From positions 13,195 to 50,025 of the forward strand of contig PBXF01000031.1 of assembly GCA_002727515.1 (NCBI GenBank): 36,831 bases of DNA, read 5' to 3'. Source of the stretch: Methanobacteriota archaeon. Lineage in GTDB: Archaea > Thermoplasmatota > Poseidoniia > Poseidoniales > Poseidoniaceae. The notes under the pieces were generated by a model, which was given only the letters and a program-made list of their open reading frames with translations, did no database searches and had not been told where the DNA came from. A program made the position numbers and the translations under genes. Positions 7,561-15,923 of the stretch are shown here, piece by piece. The number at the start of each line of letters is the position of its first letter. The first letter of the stretch is position 1.

Positions 7561-8550
7561 ATGGCGAAGCTTGAGAGGTGTCTGGTTGGCGGCACCTTTG
7601 ATAGATTCCACGATGGTCACAAATTACTACTTACATCTGCTTTGGAGAGAGCGGAACTCGTTGAAGTATGGATCACAAGTGACTCTATGTCGTCAGGTAA
7701 GTCGCCTATAATCGAGCCTTTTGAAGATAGAAGAGAAGCAATATTGCAATGGGCTGATGAAAGAATTACTACTCATTTACTAGAAGATAACATGGGTCCA
7801 GCTCCGCATAGGAAAGATTGTGATTCAATTGTATGCACGCCAGAAACCTTGGGTAATTGTCAAGCAATCAACGAAAAAAGAGTTGCGAATGGTCTTCTAC
7901 CTCTAGAAATTATTGAGGTCGAGCATGCGATTGACGAAACTGGAGGGATCATCTCAAGTTCAAGAATCCGAGCCGGAATAATCGACACAGATGGCTCATC
8001 ATGGCTGCCTGAAAAAATGAAAGGGAATACCTATCATTTCCACAAAGCACTCGATGAAGAACTGAAAACTCCTTCTGGTCAGTTGTATACTGGGCCAGAG
8101 GACATGCCTGAAGTAGCAATGTCCTCTGCCATCGCGGATTTACTGCCAGGTTCGGTTATAGCGGTGGGAGATGTTTCTGTAGCAACATTGCTAAGCATGG
8201 AATATACACCAGATATTGGGGTGATTGATGGTATGACAAAACGACAAAAACTGTCTGAAAAGGTCGACATAAGTGGGTTTGATTCGAAAATATCTGCGGA
8301 AAGTCCTGCCGGGCAAATTACACCTTCCATGATACAAGCCATTGAAACTGCATTGCACAATGATAGTACAATTTGCATAGAAGTTGACGGTGAGGAAGAT
8401 TTAGCGCCTATGATTATCCATCTTCTTGCACCAATAGGAACTAATGTCCTGTACGGACAACCAAGACAAGGGGTCGTACTCGCCATAACTGACTTGAATA
8501 TGAAGAGGAGATGTAAACACCTTCTTTCATTGTTTGAGGTGAGAAATTGA
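7561..8550 (+). CDS. Bifunctional phosphopantetheine adenylyltransferase / GTP-dependent dephospho-CoA kinase fusion
   Basis: This 329-residue protein appears to carry the last two steps of CoA synthesis. Residues 1-155 are an archaeal-type (COG1019) phosphopantetheine adenylyltransferase with the nucleotidyltransferase signature GGTFDRFHDGH (10-20) and ISSSRIR (131-137). Residues about 165-329 are a DUF359 domain, the archaeal GTP-dependent dephospho-CoA kinase: VIAVGDVSVATLL (199-211), PDIGVIDGMTKR (217-228), SPAGQIT, DGEEDL, and YGQPRQGVV near the end. In characterised archaea the kinase is encoded separately. The TGA stop overlaps the TTG start of the next gene (8547-8550), so translation is coupled. 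No SD is visible before the ATG at 7561, so the message may be leaderless or processed from the preceding RNA region. Confidence 0.88.
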   Translation: MAKLERCLVGGTFDRFHDGHKLLLTSALERAELVEVWITSDSMSSGKSPIIEPFEDRREAILQWADERITTHLLEDNMGPAPHRKDCDSIVCTPETLGNCQAINEKRVANGLLPLEIIEVEHAIDETGGIISSSRIRAGIIDTDGSSWLPEKMKGNTYHFHKALDEELKTPSGQLYTGPEDMPEVAMSSAIADLLPGSVIAVGDVSVATLLSMEYTPDIGVIDGMTKRQKLSEKVDISGFDSKISAESPAGQITPSMIQAIETALHNDSTICIEVDGEEDLAPMIIHLLAPIGTNVLYGQPRQGVVLAITDLNMKRRCKHLLSLFEVRN

Positions 8551-9566
8551 CATCTGTTTCTATCGCTGTTTGTGTAAGGGATGGTAGAGATTGGATTGAC
8601 GGATGTATGACTTCACTGGTAAACCAAACCCATGATGACTTTGAAGTGATATTGGTGGATGATGGATCATCGGACGGTGGCGAGGAACTGGTCGGAAAAT
8701 GGTCTAAACATGAAAAGGTAACAACCATCCTCCAAGGAAAGAAAGGGCTCTCTGCAGGCAGAATGGCAGCCCTAGAGATTGCAAATGGAGAATGGTTTGC
8801 GATTACAGATATTGATGTTAGACCTGAAGCAGATTGGATTGAGAGATTACTTGAGGAATCTGTTTCAAGAAAGGGCGAAGAAATTATGGCAGTAACAGGC
8901 AGAACTATCTTCCAACAAGCTGATGATACAATTTCTAAAATACGGTCTATTGAAATTCAATCCAAATACAAATCAAGACCTAGATTAACCAATCTTGCCA
9001 ACGGCCCATGTTCAATGTTCAAGAAAGCTAGATTATTAGAAATTGGAGGTTTCAATCCAGATTGGTTCCATGCAGAGGACATGGAAGTTTCTCTAAAACT
9101 GATTGAGTTGGGCGGAGTGATAATTTACGCACCTCATGCAGTTGTAAATCACGTCCCTGAAACAGGTTTAAAGCGATTCTTGCACAAAAGAAGAAGAGAT
9201 GCAAGGGCTCACGTCCGAATTCATAGGAGATACAACAAGAAAAAATATGATTTTATTGGATCATCTTGGACTGTATTATGGTACTTGCCGATGCTCATAC
9301 TGAGTTGTTTGGGTATTTTCGAATATTCCCAAATAATCAGGACGTATGATGATATGTTAACCGTAGAAGCGATTTATAATTCTCTAACAAAAGAAGTTCT
9401 TTTGTTATCTTTTGCACCGCTTCTGTGGTTATTTGTTTTCATTAATGGCGATCTACCAAAAAAAGGATTCAAATCTAATATTGTTCTATTAGCATGGTCA
9501 CTATACCTTTGGCAAGGTATCGTTTTAGGATATATTGATGCACTTCTAAAAAGAAATGGTCATTGA
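8547..9566 (+). CDS. GT2 family glycosyltransferase with C-terminal membrane segments
   Basis: The 339-residue product has a GT-A fold: an N-terminal SVSIAVCVRDGRDWIDG strand, VDDGSSDGG (about residues 33-41), a DxD-like DIDVRPEADW and GGFNPDWFHAEDMEVSLKL with the catalytic-base ED. Three hydrophobic stretches after residue 235 (WTVLWYLPMLILSCLGIF, LLLSFAPLLWLFVFI, IVLLAWSLYLWQGIVLGYI) anchor it in the membrane with the catalytic domain cytosolic. It probably transfers a sugar to a lipid or surface glycan; donor and acceptor are unknown. It starts with TTG at 8547, four bases overlapping the upstream stop, with a GAGGTG site at 8536-8541. Its stop abuts that of the convergent membrane protein at 9567. 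Confidence 0.85.
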   Translation: MTSVSIAVCVRDGRDWIDGCMTSLVNQTHDDFEVILVDDGSSDGGEELVGKWSKHEKVTTILQGKKGLSAGRMAALEIANGEWFAITDIDVRPEADWIERLLEESVSRKGEEIMAVTGRTIFQQADDTISKIRSIEIQSKYKSRPRLTNLANGPCSMFKKARLLEIGGFNPDWFHAEDMEVSLKLIELGGVIIYAPHAVVNHVPETGLKRFLHKRRRDARAHVRIHRRYNKKKYDFIGSSWTVLWYLPMLILSCLGIFEYSQIIRTYDDMLTVEAIYNSLTKEVLLLSFAPLLWLFVFINGDLPKKGFKSNIVLLAWSLYLWQGIVLGYIDALLKRNGH

Positions 9567-10118
9567 TTATTCTTCAGGAGTCAGTGTTGACATCTTCCTA
9601 GAGATTAATCCTGTTGCCATCAATGCAATTGCGATTGAATAAACACCTGGGTCAATCCAACCGGTGTGAAGAATACCCCACCAGAAGTAGAAAACGATGC
9701 TTGCCATCATGCACCATGTTCCGATGATTAGGCTCCAGCCTCCATCCTTCATGTCAACTAAATCATTGTACCAGTCAGATTTTGCCATAGATGTCAACCA
9801 TTTTCCAAGTCCGTCTTCTGCTGCTAGGGTTTTAGAACCAAGGAAAACAAGTCCCCCACACAATGCTATGAATATTGCATCAGAAGCAACAATGAATGGA
9901 GCCGTGTCTTTATCATCAAATGCTGCATTAGTAAGTTCGAAAGTAAATAGACCACCCCATGATACTCTGTAGTTAGGATGAATGATGCCTAAAATGTTCA
10001 AAATTGCTAGCAGTAATCCCAAGCTTCCAAGCCAAAAATACCAGTTCGCTAGCGCTTTTGATGGATTGGATAGAATTGAGATGAAACTCTCATTCGCATT
10101 CTCACCGTCAGTGCTCAT
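9567..10118 (-). CDS. Multi-pass membrane protein of unknown function
   Basis: The 183-residue product has four to five hydrophobic segments: WYFWLGSLGLLLAILNILGI (about 26-45), APFIVASDAIFIALCGGLVFLG (72-94), SLIIGTWCMMASIVFYFWWG (around 128-148) and VYSIAIALMATGLI (158-172). Short polar loops and an acidic C-terminus (STLTPEE) make up the rest. I recognise no family. It lies 60 bp downstream of orc1/cdc6 on the same strand and could be read through from it. The N-terminus MSTDGENANES is polar and probably cytosolic or a short leader. Confidence 0.7.
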   Translation of the reverse strand: MSTDGENANESFISILSNPSKALANWYFWLGSLGLLLAILNILGIIHPNYRVSWGGLFTFELTNAAFDDKDTAPFIVASDAIFIALCGGLVFLGSKTLAAEDGLGKWLTSMAKSDWYNDLVDMKDGGWSLIIGTWCMMASIVFYFWWGILHTGWIDPGVYSIAIALMATGLISRKMSTLTPEE

Positions 10119-10178
10119 GGGCTGTCCGAATTTGGTCGCGGTTAAGAGGCTTCGGATTATTCAAATTCCTAAAAATCT

Positions 10179-11420
10179 CTAAAGTTGAGATTGGTATCTG
10201 TATTTTGCTTCGAATACATCCATTAGTATTGGCTCGGATTTGGACATAACTTCAGTAGGATCGATATTGGTAGGAATGCATGAGTTAATCTCTTTACTGC
10301 GCCCATATCTTCCTCTAGAAATTGTCTTGGCTGTAATGAGTCCTAACATATCTAAATTCGAAATTAGTCCTGAAACTCTTCTTGCTGTCAAGAACTGTTG
10401 ACTCACATGATTACATGCCTGCTTGTATACATGGTAAACTTCGCCGGTTTGTATATTTCTTAACCCGTGCTTTTCGTTGATTAATACCGCAGCAAGAACC
10501 AATTTTTGTTGAGTAGGTAAAGTGCGAATTACAGGTGTAACCTGGTCTGACTCAATTTGTGCTTGAGCAATCCGAACGTGAGATTGTTCTACCAAACTAC
10601 TACCTTCTTGTTCTGCTTTCTCGGTTGAAACTCTTAACAAATCAAGAGCACATCTAGCATCTCCATGTTCTTGTGCTGCAAGTGCAGAACAAAGTTCAAT
10701 CACACCTGGAGAAATCGCTTCAGTGCTAATACCTAACTTTGCTCTTGAACGAAGTATGTCCTGTAATTGTTCAGCATTGTATGGATTGAATACTATATCT
10801 TGTTGACCAAGTCTGCTTCTAACTCTTGGGTCAAGGAAGTCTGTAAATTTCAAATCATTTGAGATTCCAATTACACACGCTCTAGCGACTTTCAACTCTG
10901 CGTTTAGGTTCGTTAAATTGTATAGAAGATCATCGCCCGACTTCTTAACTAGATGATCAATCTCATCGAGTACGATTACATAGACGCCGCCTTTCTTATC
11001 CATTCTCTTTACGAGTTCAGAGAACACTTTGTCGGTTGGCCAGCCTGTGAATGGAATGTCTTTTAGTTCATAATCTTCCAATAATGCATTTCCTAGGTAG
11101 GAAAGTACTCGGTATTGAGTATCTATTTGACGACAATTAACCATTATTGGGAAAGCATCTCTGCCGATTGATTTTCCTTTCTGTTGAAGTTGTTCGCAAA
11201 CATATCTAGTCACAGCTGTTTTTCCAGCTCCCGTAACACCATAAAGAATCATGTTTGAGGGGATGTGACCCTTCAATGCTTCAACCAAATTGAACGAAAG
11301 TTGGTCAATTTCGATATTTCTGTGAGGGAGTTCAGATGGCTGGTGAGTGTGGCGCAGTACTTCTTTTTGGATGAAAAGAGTTTTTTGATTCAGTATTCCA
11401 TCGAAAATATTTTTGTCCAA
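10179..11420 (-). CDS. cdc6: Orc1/Cdc6 replication initiator
   Basis: The 413-residue protein is an archaeal Orc1/Cdc6 AAA+ ATPase that binds origin boxes and loads the MCM helicase. Walker A is GVTGAGKT (61-68), Walker B is VIVLDEID (148-155), sensor 1 is IGISND (around 187), and an arginine-rich sensor region follows (DPRVRSRLGQQDIVF). A C-terminal winged helix for DNA contact runs from about 300 to 395. Translation starts at TTG (11420), supported by AGGTG at 11432-11428 with a 7-base spacer. Upstream lies a 417-bp non-coding AT-rich stretch with palindromes, the usual setting of an archaeal origin. Length and motif set are normal for a functional initiator. Confidence 0.93.
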   Translation of the reverse strand: MDKNIFDGILNQKTLFIQKEVLRHTHQPSELPHRNIEIDQLSFNLVEALKGHIPSNMILYGVTGAGKTAVTRYVCEQLQQKGKSIGRDAFPIMVNCRQIDTQYRVLSYLGNALLEDYELKDIPFTGWPTDKVFSELVKRMDKKGGVYVIVLDEIDHLVKKSGDDLLYNLTNLNAELKVARACVIGISNDLKFTDFLDPRVRSRLGQQDIVFNPYNAEQLQDILRSRAKLGISTEAISPGVIELCSALAAQEHGDARCALDLLRVSTEKAEQEGSSLVEQSHVRIAQAQIESDQVTPVIRTLPTQQKLVLAAVLINEKHGLRNIQTGEVYHVYKQACNHVSQQFLTARRVSGLISNLDMLGLITAKTISRGRYGRSKEINSCIPTNIDPTEVMSKSEPILMDVFEAKYRYQSQL

Positions 11421-11542
11421 AAAATAACACCTGCCCGTTTTTTCCTTATTTGTTCCAACCCTTTACGCCATCATGCGTGATGCCTTCGGGGAGGCCGAGT
11501 CCACCATATAAGTCTAGTCCCGCCGGATAGAAAATAAGTGAC

Positions 11543-11556
11543 TTTTGTCGACAAAA
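11543..11556. repeat. 14-bp perfect palindrome TTTTGTCGACAAAA
   Basis: A perfect self-complementary 14-mer about 120 bp upstream of the cdc6 start. It could be an operator or part of an origin. The same region has a second palindrome of identical length. Confidence 0.6.
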
Positions 11557-11639
11557 CCCATTTTCAATTGGGGGTATAAAAAGGAAAGGTGCAAATTTGA
11601 GTTTTACATATAAAAAGAATATACTGTGAAGCAAAAAAA

Positions 11640-11655
11640 TTTCGAGTTTTCGAAA
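11640..11655. repeat. Inverted repeat TTTCGA / TCGAAA with 4-base spacer
   Basis: Six-base arms separated by GTTT in the AT-rich spacer upstream of cdc6. It may be a protein-binding site or a minor structural element of the origin candidate. Confidence 0.45.
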
Positions 11656-11689
11656 ACTAAAAAAATTGCAGCCATCAAAAAAAAATCCC

Positions 11690-11703
11690 TTTTTGATCAA
11701 AAA
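11690..11703. repeat. 14-bp perfect palindrome TTTTTGATCAAAAA
   Basis: A perfect 14-mer palindrome centred on GATC. An ATCAAAAA word about ten bases upstream can also pair with its left half, giving alternative hairpins. It lies in the most AT-rich part of the cdc6 upstream spacer. Confidence 0.6.
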
Positions 11704-11837
11704 TACACTGTTTTTGTTTTGGTATATAATAGGATAATAAAAATTCAATTGGAAATGGACGATGTAAAAATTTGAATAAGCATAATTAGGGAGAAAAGGT
11801 TTAATTTTTACACCGTAGCCGATGTTAATTTAAAATA

Positions 11838-12608
11838 TTATAAAATAACATTTTTCCCGCTGCTGTCTAACGTGAATTTCATTCCATCGCTTCCATGAAT
11901 TACATTAGAGGGGAAATTAGGGATATCTGTAGTCAATATTTTGTATCCATCATCGATGTATGTATGAGTCAATACAATAGTAGTGTCCTTGCATTTTTCT
12001 GAAAGTTCGAAAATATCCTTTGGTTTGTGATGGTGTTCAGTTTCAACATAATCAGGAACACCCATCTCGACCACTGCAAATGTACACTTCTCAACCCTAT
12101 TCCAAAGCTCGTCACAAGGTCCCGAATCACCAGAATGTAACATAGACCAGCCGTTGCTGTGAGTTAGCATCCATCCATGTGGATCAACTTCTTCATCATG
12201 CAGAACCTTGAATCTCTCAAAAGTCCAGACATCTGACGTAGGAGTGTCAACCCAATTGATTGTTTCAAGCATGGCCTCAAGAGATCCTGGATAAGCCAAT
12301 TTACAAAGAAGTGTGAGTCTTTCTCTGACTCCTTTTGAACCTGCTACTGTTAATGGTTTTAGATTCTCTCTGTCTGATATGTATTTTCGCTCTAATAATA
12401 AAAATGGGAAACCAAATACATGATCTCCGTGAACATGAGTAATCAAAATAGTATCAATATCTGCGGGACTTATCTTTGCTTTTCGTAGGCTTGCTAAGGC
12501 TGTTGGCGGACAATCAACAATGATGTGTTTGTCGATTAACAAAAAGGAGTGCATCCTTTCTGATGGTAGGAAAGCATTACCACTTCCAAGTAGTTCAACT
12601 TCCACCAT
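11838..12608 (-). CDS. Metallo-beta-lactamase fold hydrolase, RNase Z-like
   Basis: The 256-residue product is a compact MBL-fold enzyme of the COG1234 (RNase Z/ElaC-like) type. The zinc motif is HVHGDH (58-63), the bridging Asp is in MLHSGDSG, and a late metal-binding His is in VLTHTYIDD. The N-terminal strand ELLGSGNAFLPSERMHSFLL matches the GTG.A.P...R..S.. opening of this group. The exosite features of true tRNase Z are not apparent, so the substrate (RNA, cyclic nucleotide or small ester) is open. It diverges from the flavoprotein gene at 12698, sharing a roughly 90-bp promoter region. No SD precedes the ATG. Confidence 0.8.
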   Translation of the reverse strand: MVEVELLGSGNAFLPSERMHSFLLIDKHIIVDCPPTALASLRKAKISPADIDTILITHVHGDHVFGFPFLLLERKYISDRENLKPLTVAGSKGVRERLTLLCKLAYPGSLEAMLETINWVDTPTSDVWTFERFKVLHDEEVDPHGWMLTHSNGWSMLHSGDSGPCDELWNRVEKCTFAVVEMGVPDYVETEHHHKPKDIFELSEKCKDTTIVLTHTYIDDGYKILTTDIPNFPSNVIHGSDGMKFTLDSSGKNVIL

Positions 12609-12697
12609 ATACAGCGGGAGGGGAATCTTACCTATGAGATAATCGCACTAACATTCATGAAGCCGATTCAGGTCGCATTGCTTATCTGGTGAATACC

Positions 12698-13960
12698 ATG
12701 AGTTCTTGGAGCGCAAAAAATCCATACATGACTAAAATCACTGAATGCTATATTCTTAACGGCGAAGGTTCGAAAAAAGAGACCAGGCACGTCGTTTTCG
12801 AACTAGGCGATTCAGGAATGGACTACAAAGTGGGAGATGCTCTAGGAGTACTTCCAGAAAACCCGCCGGAAACGGTTGATCTCCTAATTGAAACAGCTGG
12901 CTGGGATAAAGACCACATGGTCACAACCCACAACGGAGAGAGAACTCTACAAGATGCTTTGAAGAAAGACTTCGAAATCCACAGAGTCAACAAGAAATTC
13001 GTAAAATCTCTAGCAGGTAAAATCAATACAAGTGGAATTAGAATCACAGTTAAACTAATTGACAGATACAGAGAATCTGTTTCTGGAAGTGGTAGTTCGT
13101 GGATGGATGGCGATTCAGCACTAGAGACTGAATTACAACCTTCAATCCCTGGAGATGACCCACTGGGAAGAGTTGAACTGCTTACTAACGACGCAGATTC
13201 AATGGAAGATTACATTTGGTCTAGAGACTACATTGACGTAATCCGCGACTTTGATGTAACTTACACCCCTGAAGAATTTCTTGAGTTAGCAGACAAACTA
13301 AAACCTCGTCTATACTCAATAGCAAGCAGTCATGATGCACACCCTGGTTTGGTTGAATTGACTGTTGGAATAGTTAGATACTCACATCATGGTCGTGACC
13401 GTGGAGGCCTAGCGACCGTGTTTATGGCTGATGAGGTAAAGGTAAAGGATACCGAAGTCGGAGTTTTCATGTCCCCAACCAAGTCATTCGTATTGCCTGA
13501 AGACAAATCTACTGACATTATTATGGTCGGGCCAGGAACTGGAATTGCACCATTCCGTGCTTTCATGGAACAGAGAGTTCATGATGGTGGCAGCGGAAAG
13601 AACTGGTTATTCTTTGGAGACCAATCTGCAAAAACAGAGTTTTACTACAAGGACACTATCGAGGCTTGGATGGATGAAGGACACCTATACAAATTTACAA
13701 CAGCATGGTCAAGAGACCAGGAAGAAAAAATCTACGTCCAGCACAGACTAAAAGAACACGGTGCAGAAGTTTGGGAATGGTTTGAAAACGGTGCTTACTT
13801 CTACATCTGTGGTGACAAGCAATACATGGCAAAGGATGTACACAGAGCTTTAATCGAAATTGCAATGGAACATGGAGGAATGTCAGAAGACGATGCGACT
13901 CACTTCATTGAGAAAACAATGATGCGTGAACAAAAGAGATACCTGAGAGACGTTTATTGA
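12698..13960 (+). CDS. CysJ/cytochrome-P450-reductase-type FAD/NADPH flavoprotein lacking a flavodoxin domain
   Basis: The 420-residue protein corresponds to the C-terminal two-thirds of sulfite reductase flavoprotein alpha subunit. It has an FAD-binding barrel with helical insert (VGDALGVLPENPP near residue 47, RLYSIASSHD near 203), then an NADP-binding half (VGPGTGIAPFRAFMEQR near 278, YFYICGDKQYMAKDV) ending in KRYLRDVY, nearly the CysJ C-terminus. No flavodoxin/FMN domain precedes it; the sequence starts directly in the FAD region. Electrons would pass from NADPH to FAD and then to an unknown separate acceptor (flavodoxin, ferredoxin or a siroheme reductase). A GTG at 12689 is an alternative start adding three residues. 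Its stop faces that of the SLOG gene. Confidence 0.85.
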   Translation: MSSWSAKNPYMTKITECYILNGEGSKKETRHVVFELGDSGMDYKVGDALGVLPENPPETVDLLIETAGWDKDHMVTTHNGERTLQDALKKDFEIHRVNKKFVKSLAGKINTSGIRITVKLIDRYRESVSGSGSSWMDGDSALETELQPSIPGDDPLGRVELLTNDADSMEDYIWSRDYIDVIRDFDVTYTPEEFLELADKLKPRLYSIASSHDAHPGLVELTVGIVRYSHHGRDRGGLATVFMADEVKVKDTEVGVFMSPTKSFVLPEDKSTDIIMVGPGTGIAPFRAFMEQRVHDGGSGKNWLFFGDQSAKTEFYYKDTIEAWMDEGHLYKFTTAWSRDQEEKIYVQHRLKEHGAEVWEWFENGAYFYICGDKQYMAKDVHRALIEIAMEHGGMSEDDATHFIEKTMMREQKRYLRDVY

Positions 13961-13962
13961 TC

Positions 13963-14442
13963 TCAAGGTGTTGGAATCTCAAAGGTTGGAATACCCATAG
14001 ACTGTGCTTTTTCAAGTACAATTCTAGTCCATTTCGTATCCTTACCTGGAAAACCTAGAACATGTGTTGCGTGTTCTAACATTTTATCAACTAACGCTGC
14101 AGGTGCTTCGGGCCTGCCTGAATCTTCCAAACCAGACCTTGGAGCTTCCCATTCTTCAGTAAACACTGCAATCTCAATTGCATTGTTGTCCGCCCATCTT
14201 TCAGCGAGATAATCAACTCCACTCGCTCCTCCGCAAATTATCAAATCCGGGTGGTCGTACCACCTTATCCATTGATCTAATTGATCTTCTAACCATTCAT
14301 AATCATAGAACCTAGAATTGCCACTGATAACTAGATTCACAACTTTTCCGTCTTTATTCAGGTCCTTGCCTGCTAAAGTTCGAATTTTTTCGCCACCGGT
14401 TGTATTACTGCCGCTCATAACGAGGCATCTACCGACTAACAT
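13963..14442 (-). CDS. DUF2493-type SLOG-fold protein
   Basis: The 159-residue product contains the nucleotide-binding Rossmann-like pattern of the YspA/DUF2493 SLOG group: a leading strand VVNLVISGNSRFYD, then PDLIICGGASGVDYLAERWA (glycine-rich loop plus acidic residue) and a closing THVLGFPGKDTKWTRIVLEKA. SLOG proteins bind nucleotides or related ligands and are often linked to stress or phage response, but many remain uncharacterised. The start may be ATG 14442 or ATG 14418; the first 30 residues are not conserved-looking. It diverges from the biotin carboxylase gene over 135 bp. Confidence 0.75.
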   Translation of the reverse strand: MLVGRCLVMSGSNTTGGEKIRTLAGKDLNKDGKVVNLVISGNSRFYDYEWLEDQLDQWIRWYDHPDLIICGGASGVDYLAERWADNNAIEIAVFTEEWEAPRSGLEDSGRPEAPAALVDKMLEHATHVLGFPGKDTKWTRIVLEKAQSMGIPTFEIPTP

Positions 14443-14477
14443 ATAAATCCGAGCGAAGTTTTACATGATTATTTCGT

Positions 14478-14503
14478 TTTTACGACCTTTTGCTTCCGTA
14501 AAA
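14478..14503. promoter_or_regulatory. Inverted repeat TTTTACG ... CGTAAAA in divergent promoter region
   Basis: Seven-base arms separated by 12 bases, between the SLOG gene (start 14442, minus) and accC (start 14578, plus). It is placed to act on either promoter. The right arm is part of TTCCGTAAAAC (14494-14504), a word also found in the divergent spacer at 4808-4818. Confidence 0.4.
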
Positions 14504-14577
14504 CGGTAAAAAATAAACAACATTTTCTATTGTTTTCAACCGCTTTCATCATAGATTGGTTCGGTTTGGATTAGGAT

Positions 14578-15918
14578 ATGGGATTCAAACGCGTGTTGAT
14601 TGCTAACCGTGGAGAAATCGCTCTGAGAATACTTAGAACCCTTAGAGACATGGGCATTGAAGCAGCAATAATTCATGGTAGAGAAGATAGATTATCTCTG
14701 CCGGTTAGGATGGCAGACATTGCATATCCAATAATGAGATCAAATCCTCTTGATTCATATTTAGACATTGAAGCGGTTGTTGCTGCAGCTAAAGAGTTGA
14801 ATTGTGACGCAGTACACCCAGGTTATGGTTTCCTTGCGGAAAACGCAAATTTCGTCAGAAGGCTGGAGGAAGAAGGTATAACTTTCATCGGACCATCTGC
14901 AGATGTAATCTCATTATTAGGTGATAAAATAGAGGCTAGAACAGCAATGGAAGCAGCAGGATTACCGACAGCAAAAGGAAGCAGTGAGCCTATATCTTCT
15001 GCAGATGTTGCAGCCAAATTAGCTGATGAAATTGGCTATCCTGTCATAATCAAAGCCGCAGCCGGTGGCGGAGGAATCGGAATGCAAATCGTACATTCCG
15101 AAAGCGAATTTGAAAGCGCTCTGAAACTTTGTCAAAGTAGGGCTAAGTCTGCTTTTGGCGATGATAGAGTATTCGTTGAGAAATACATTGAAGGAGCACA
15201 ACACGTTGAATTCCAGGTATTAGCAGATGGAACTAATGCTATACATTTCGGTGAAAGATTCTGCTCGATTCAAAGAAGACATCAGAAATTAATCGAAGAA
15301 GGACCATGGCTCACAGATGAAAAAAGAGCAGAAGTCGGAGCATTAGTTTGTGCTGGTGCTGAATCAGTTGGGTACAAAGGACTTGCAACATTTGAATTCC
15401 TCAGAGATAAAAATGGTGATTTTTACTTCCTTGAAGTCAATCCTCGTGTTCAGGTGGAACACACAGTTACGGAGTTGATCACAGGTTACAACCTAGTTGA
15501 ATTAGGAATCAGGGTTGCACAAGGAGAAAGTCTTCCTGTCAAGCAAGACGATATCAAAATTCGAGGCCACGCAATCCAATGTAGACTAAACGCAGAGGAT
15601 ACCATCAATTTCGCTCCATCGCCTGGTCGACTTTGGGAATGCCACTTCCCTTCAGGATTTGGCATCAGATGTGACACACATGCACATCCAGGTTACGAAA
15701 TGCCAGGTTGTTTTGACAGCCTATTAGCCAAATTATTGACATGGGGGCACGATAGAGAAGATGCTATCAGAAGAATGAGAACTGCATTAGATGAAACAAT
15801 CATCACTGGTGTCGAACACCTAATTCCACTTCATCGTAGAATTATGGATGAGGACGATTATCAGGCAGGAGACATCACTATCGCATATATCGAAGAACAT
15901 CAAGAACTGTTAGGTTGA
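14578..15918 (+). CDS. accC: Biotin carboxylase subunit of acetyl/propionyl-CoA carboxylase
   Basis: The 446-residue protein is a full-length biotin carboxylase, which uses ATP and bicarbonate to carboxylate biotin on a carrier protein. It shows KRVLIANRGEIALRILRTL at the N-terminus, VHPGYGFLAENANF, the ATP-grasp glycine loop KAAAGGGGIGM (about 159-169), GERFCSIQRRHQKLIEE and the catalytic FLEVNPRVQVEHTVTEL block. The order and length match bacterial AccC and archaeal acyl-CoA carboxylase A subunits. The biotin carrier and carboxyltransferase subunits are not in the window. Malonyl-CoA from such an enzyme would be the extender for the megasynthase at 30874; this link is inference. The PfkB gene follows within 6 bases. 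Confidence 0.93.
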   Translation: MGFKRVLIANRGEIALRILRTLRDMGIEAAIIHGREDRLSLPVRMADIAYPIMRSNPLDSYLDIEAVVAAAKELNCDAVHPGYGFLAENANFVRRLEEEGITFIGPSADVISLLGDKIEARTAMEAAGLPTAKGSSEPISSADVAAKLADEIGYPVIIKAAAGGGGIGMQIVHSESEFESALKLCQSRAKSAFGDDRVFVEKYIEGAQHVEFQVLADGTNAIHFGERFCSIQRRHQKLIEEGPWLTDEKRAEVGALVCAGAESVGYKGLATFEFLRDKNGDFYFLEVNPRVQVEHTVTELITGYNLVELGIRVAQGESLPVKQDDIKIRGHAIQCRLNAEDTINFAPSPGRLWECHFPSGFGIRCDTHAHPGYEMPGCFDSLLAKLLTWGHDREDAIRRMRTALDETIITGVEHLIPLHRRIMDEDDYQAGDITIAYIEEHQELLG

Positions 15919-15923
15919 TCGAA

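Larger units (their letters stand above)
11421..11837. other. AT-rich non-coding region next to orc1/cdc6; replication-origin candidate
   Basis: This 417-bp gap has no convincing gene. Its cdc6-proximal part (about 11460-11535) is GC-richer and holds two adjacent short hairpins, CATCA-TGCG-TGATG (11469-11482) and GCCT/AGGC (11482-11495). From about 11535 to 11837 it is extremely AT-rich with long A and T runs, suited to duplex unwinding. It contains two perfect 14-bp palindromes and the word TTCAATTGG twice (near 11563 and 11744), once followed by GGG and once by AAATGG, faintly like archaeal origin-recognition boxes. Initiator gene plus AT-rich palindromic spacer is the standard archaeal origin layout. 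It also separates the starting end of cdc6 from the stop end of the MBL gene, so it must contain the cdc6 promoter. Confidence 0.45.

Noticed and set aside
11460..11535. Possible tRNA in the GC-richer block upstream of cdc6
   Set aside because: Short hairpins are present, but there is no T-loop GTTCRA sequence or acceptor pairing on either strand.
11446..11748. 100-codon minus-strand frame upstream of cdc6
   Set aside because: Composition is dominated by AT-rich codons (Phe, Ile, Lys, Asn) and it has no recognisable domain or ribosome site; more likely spacer DNA.
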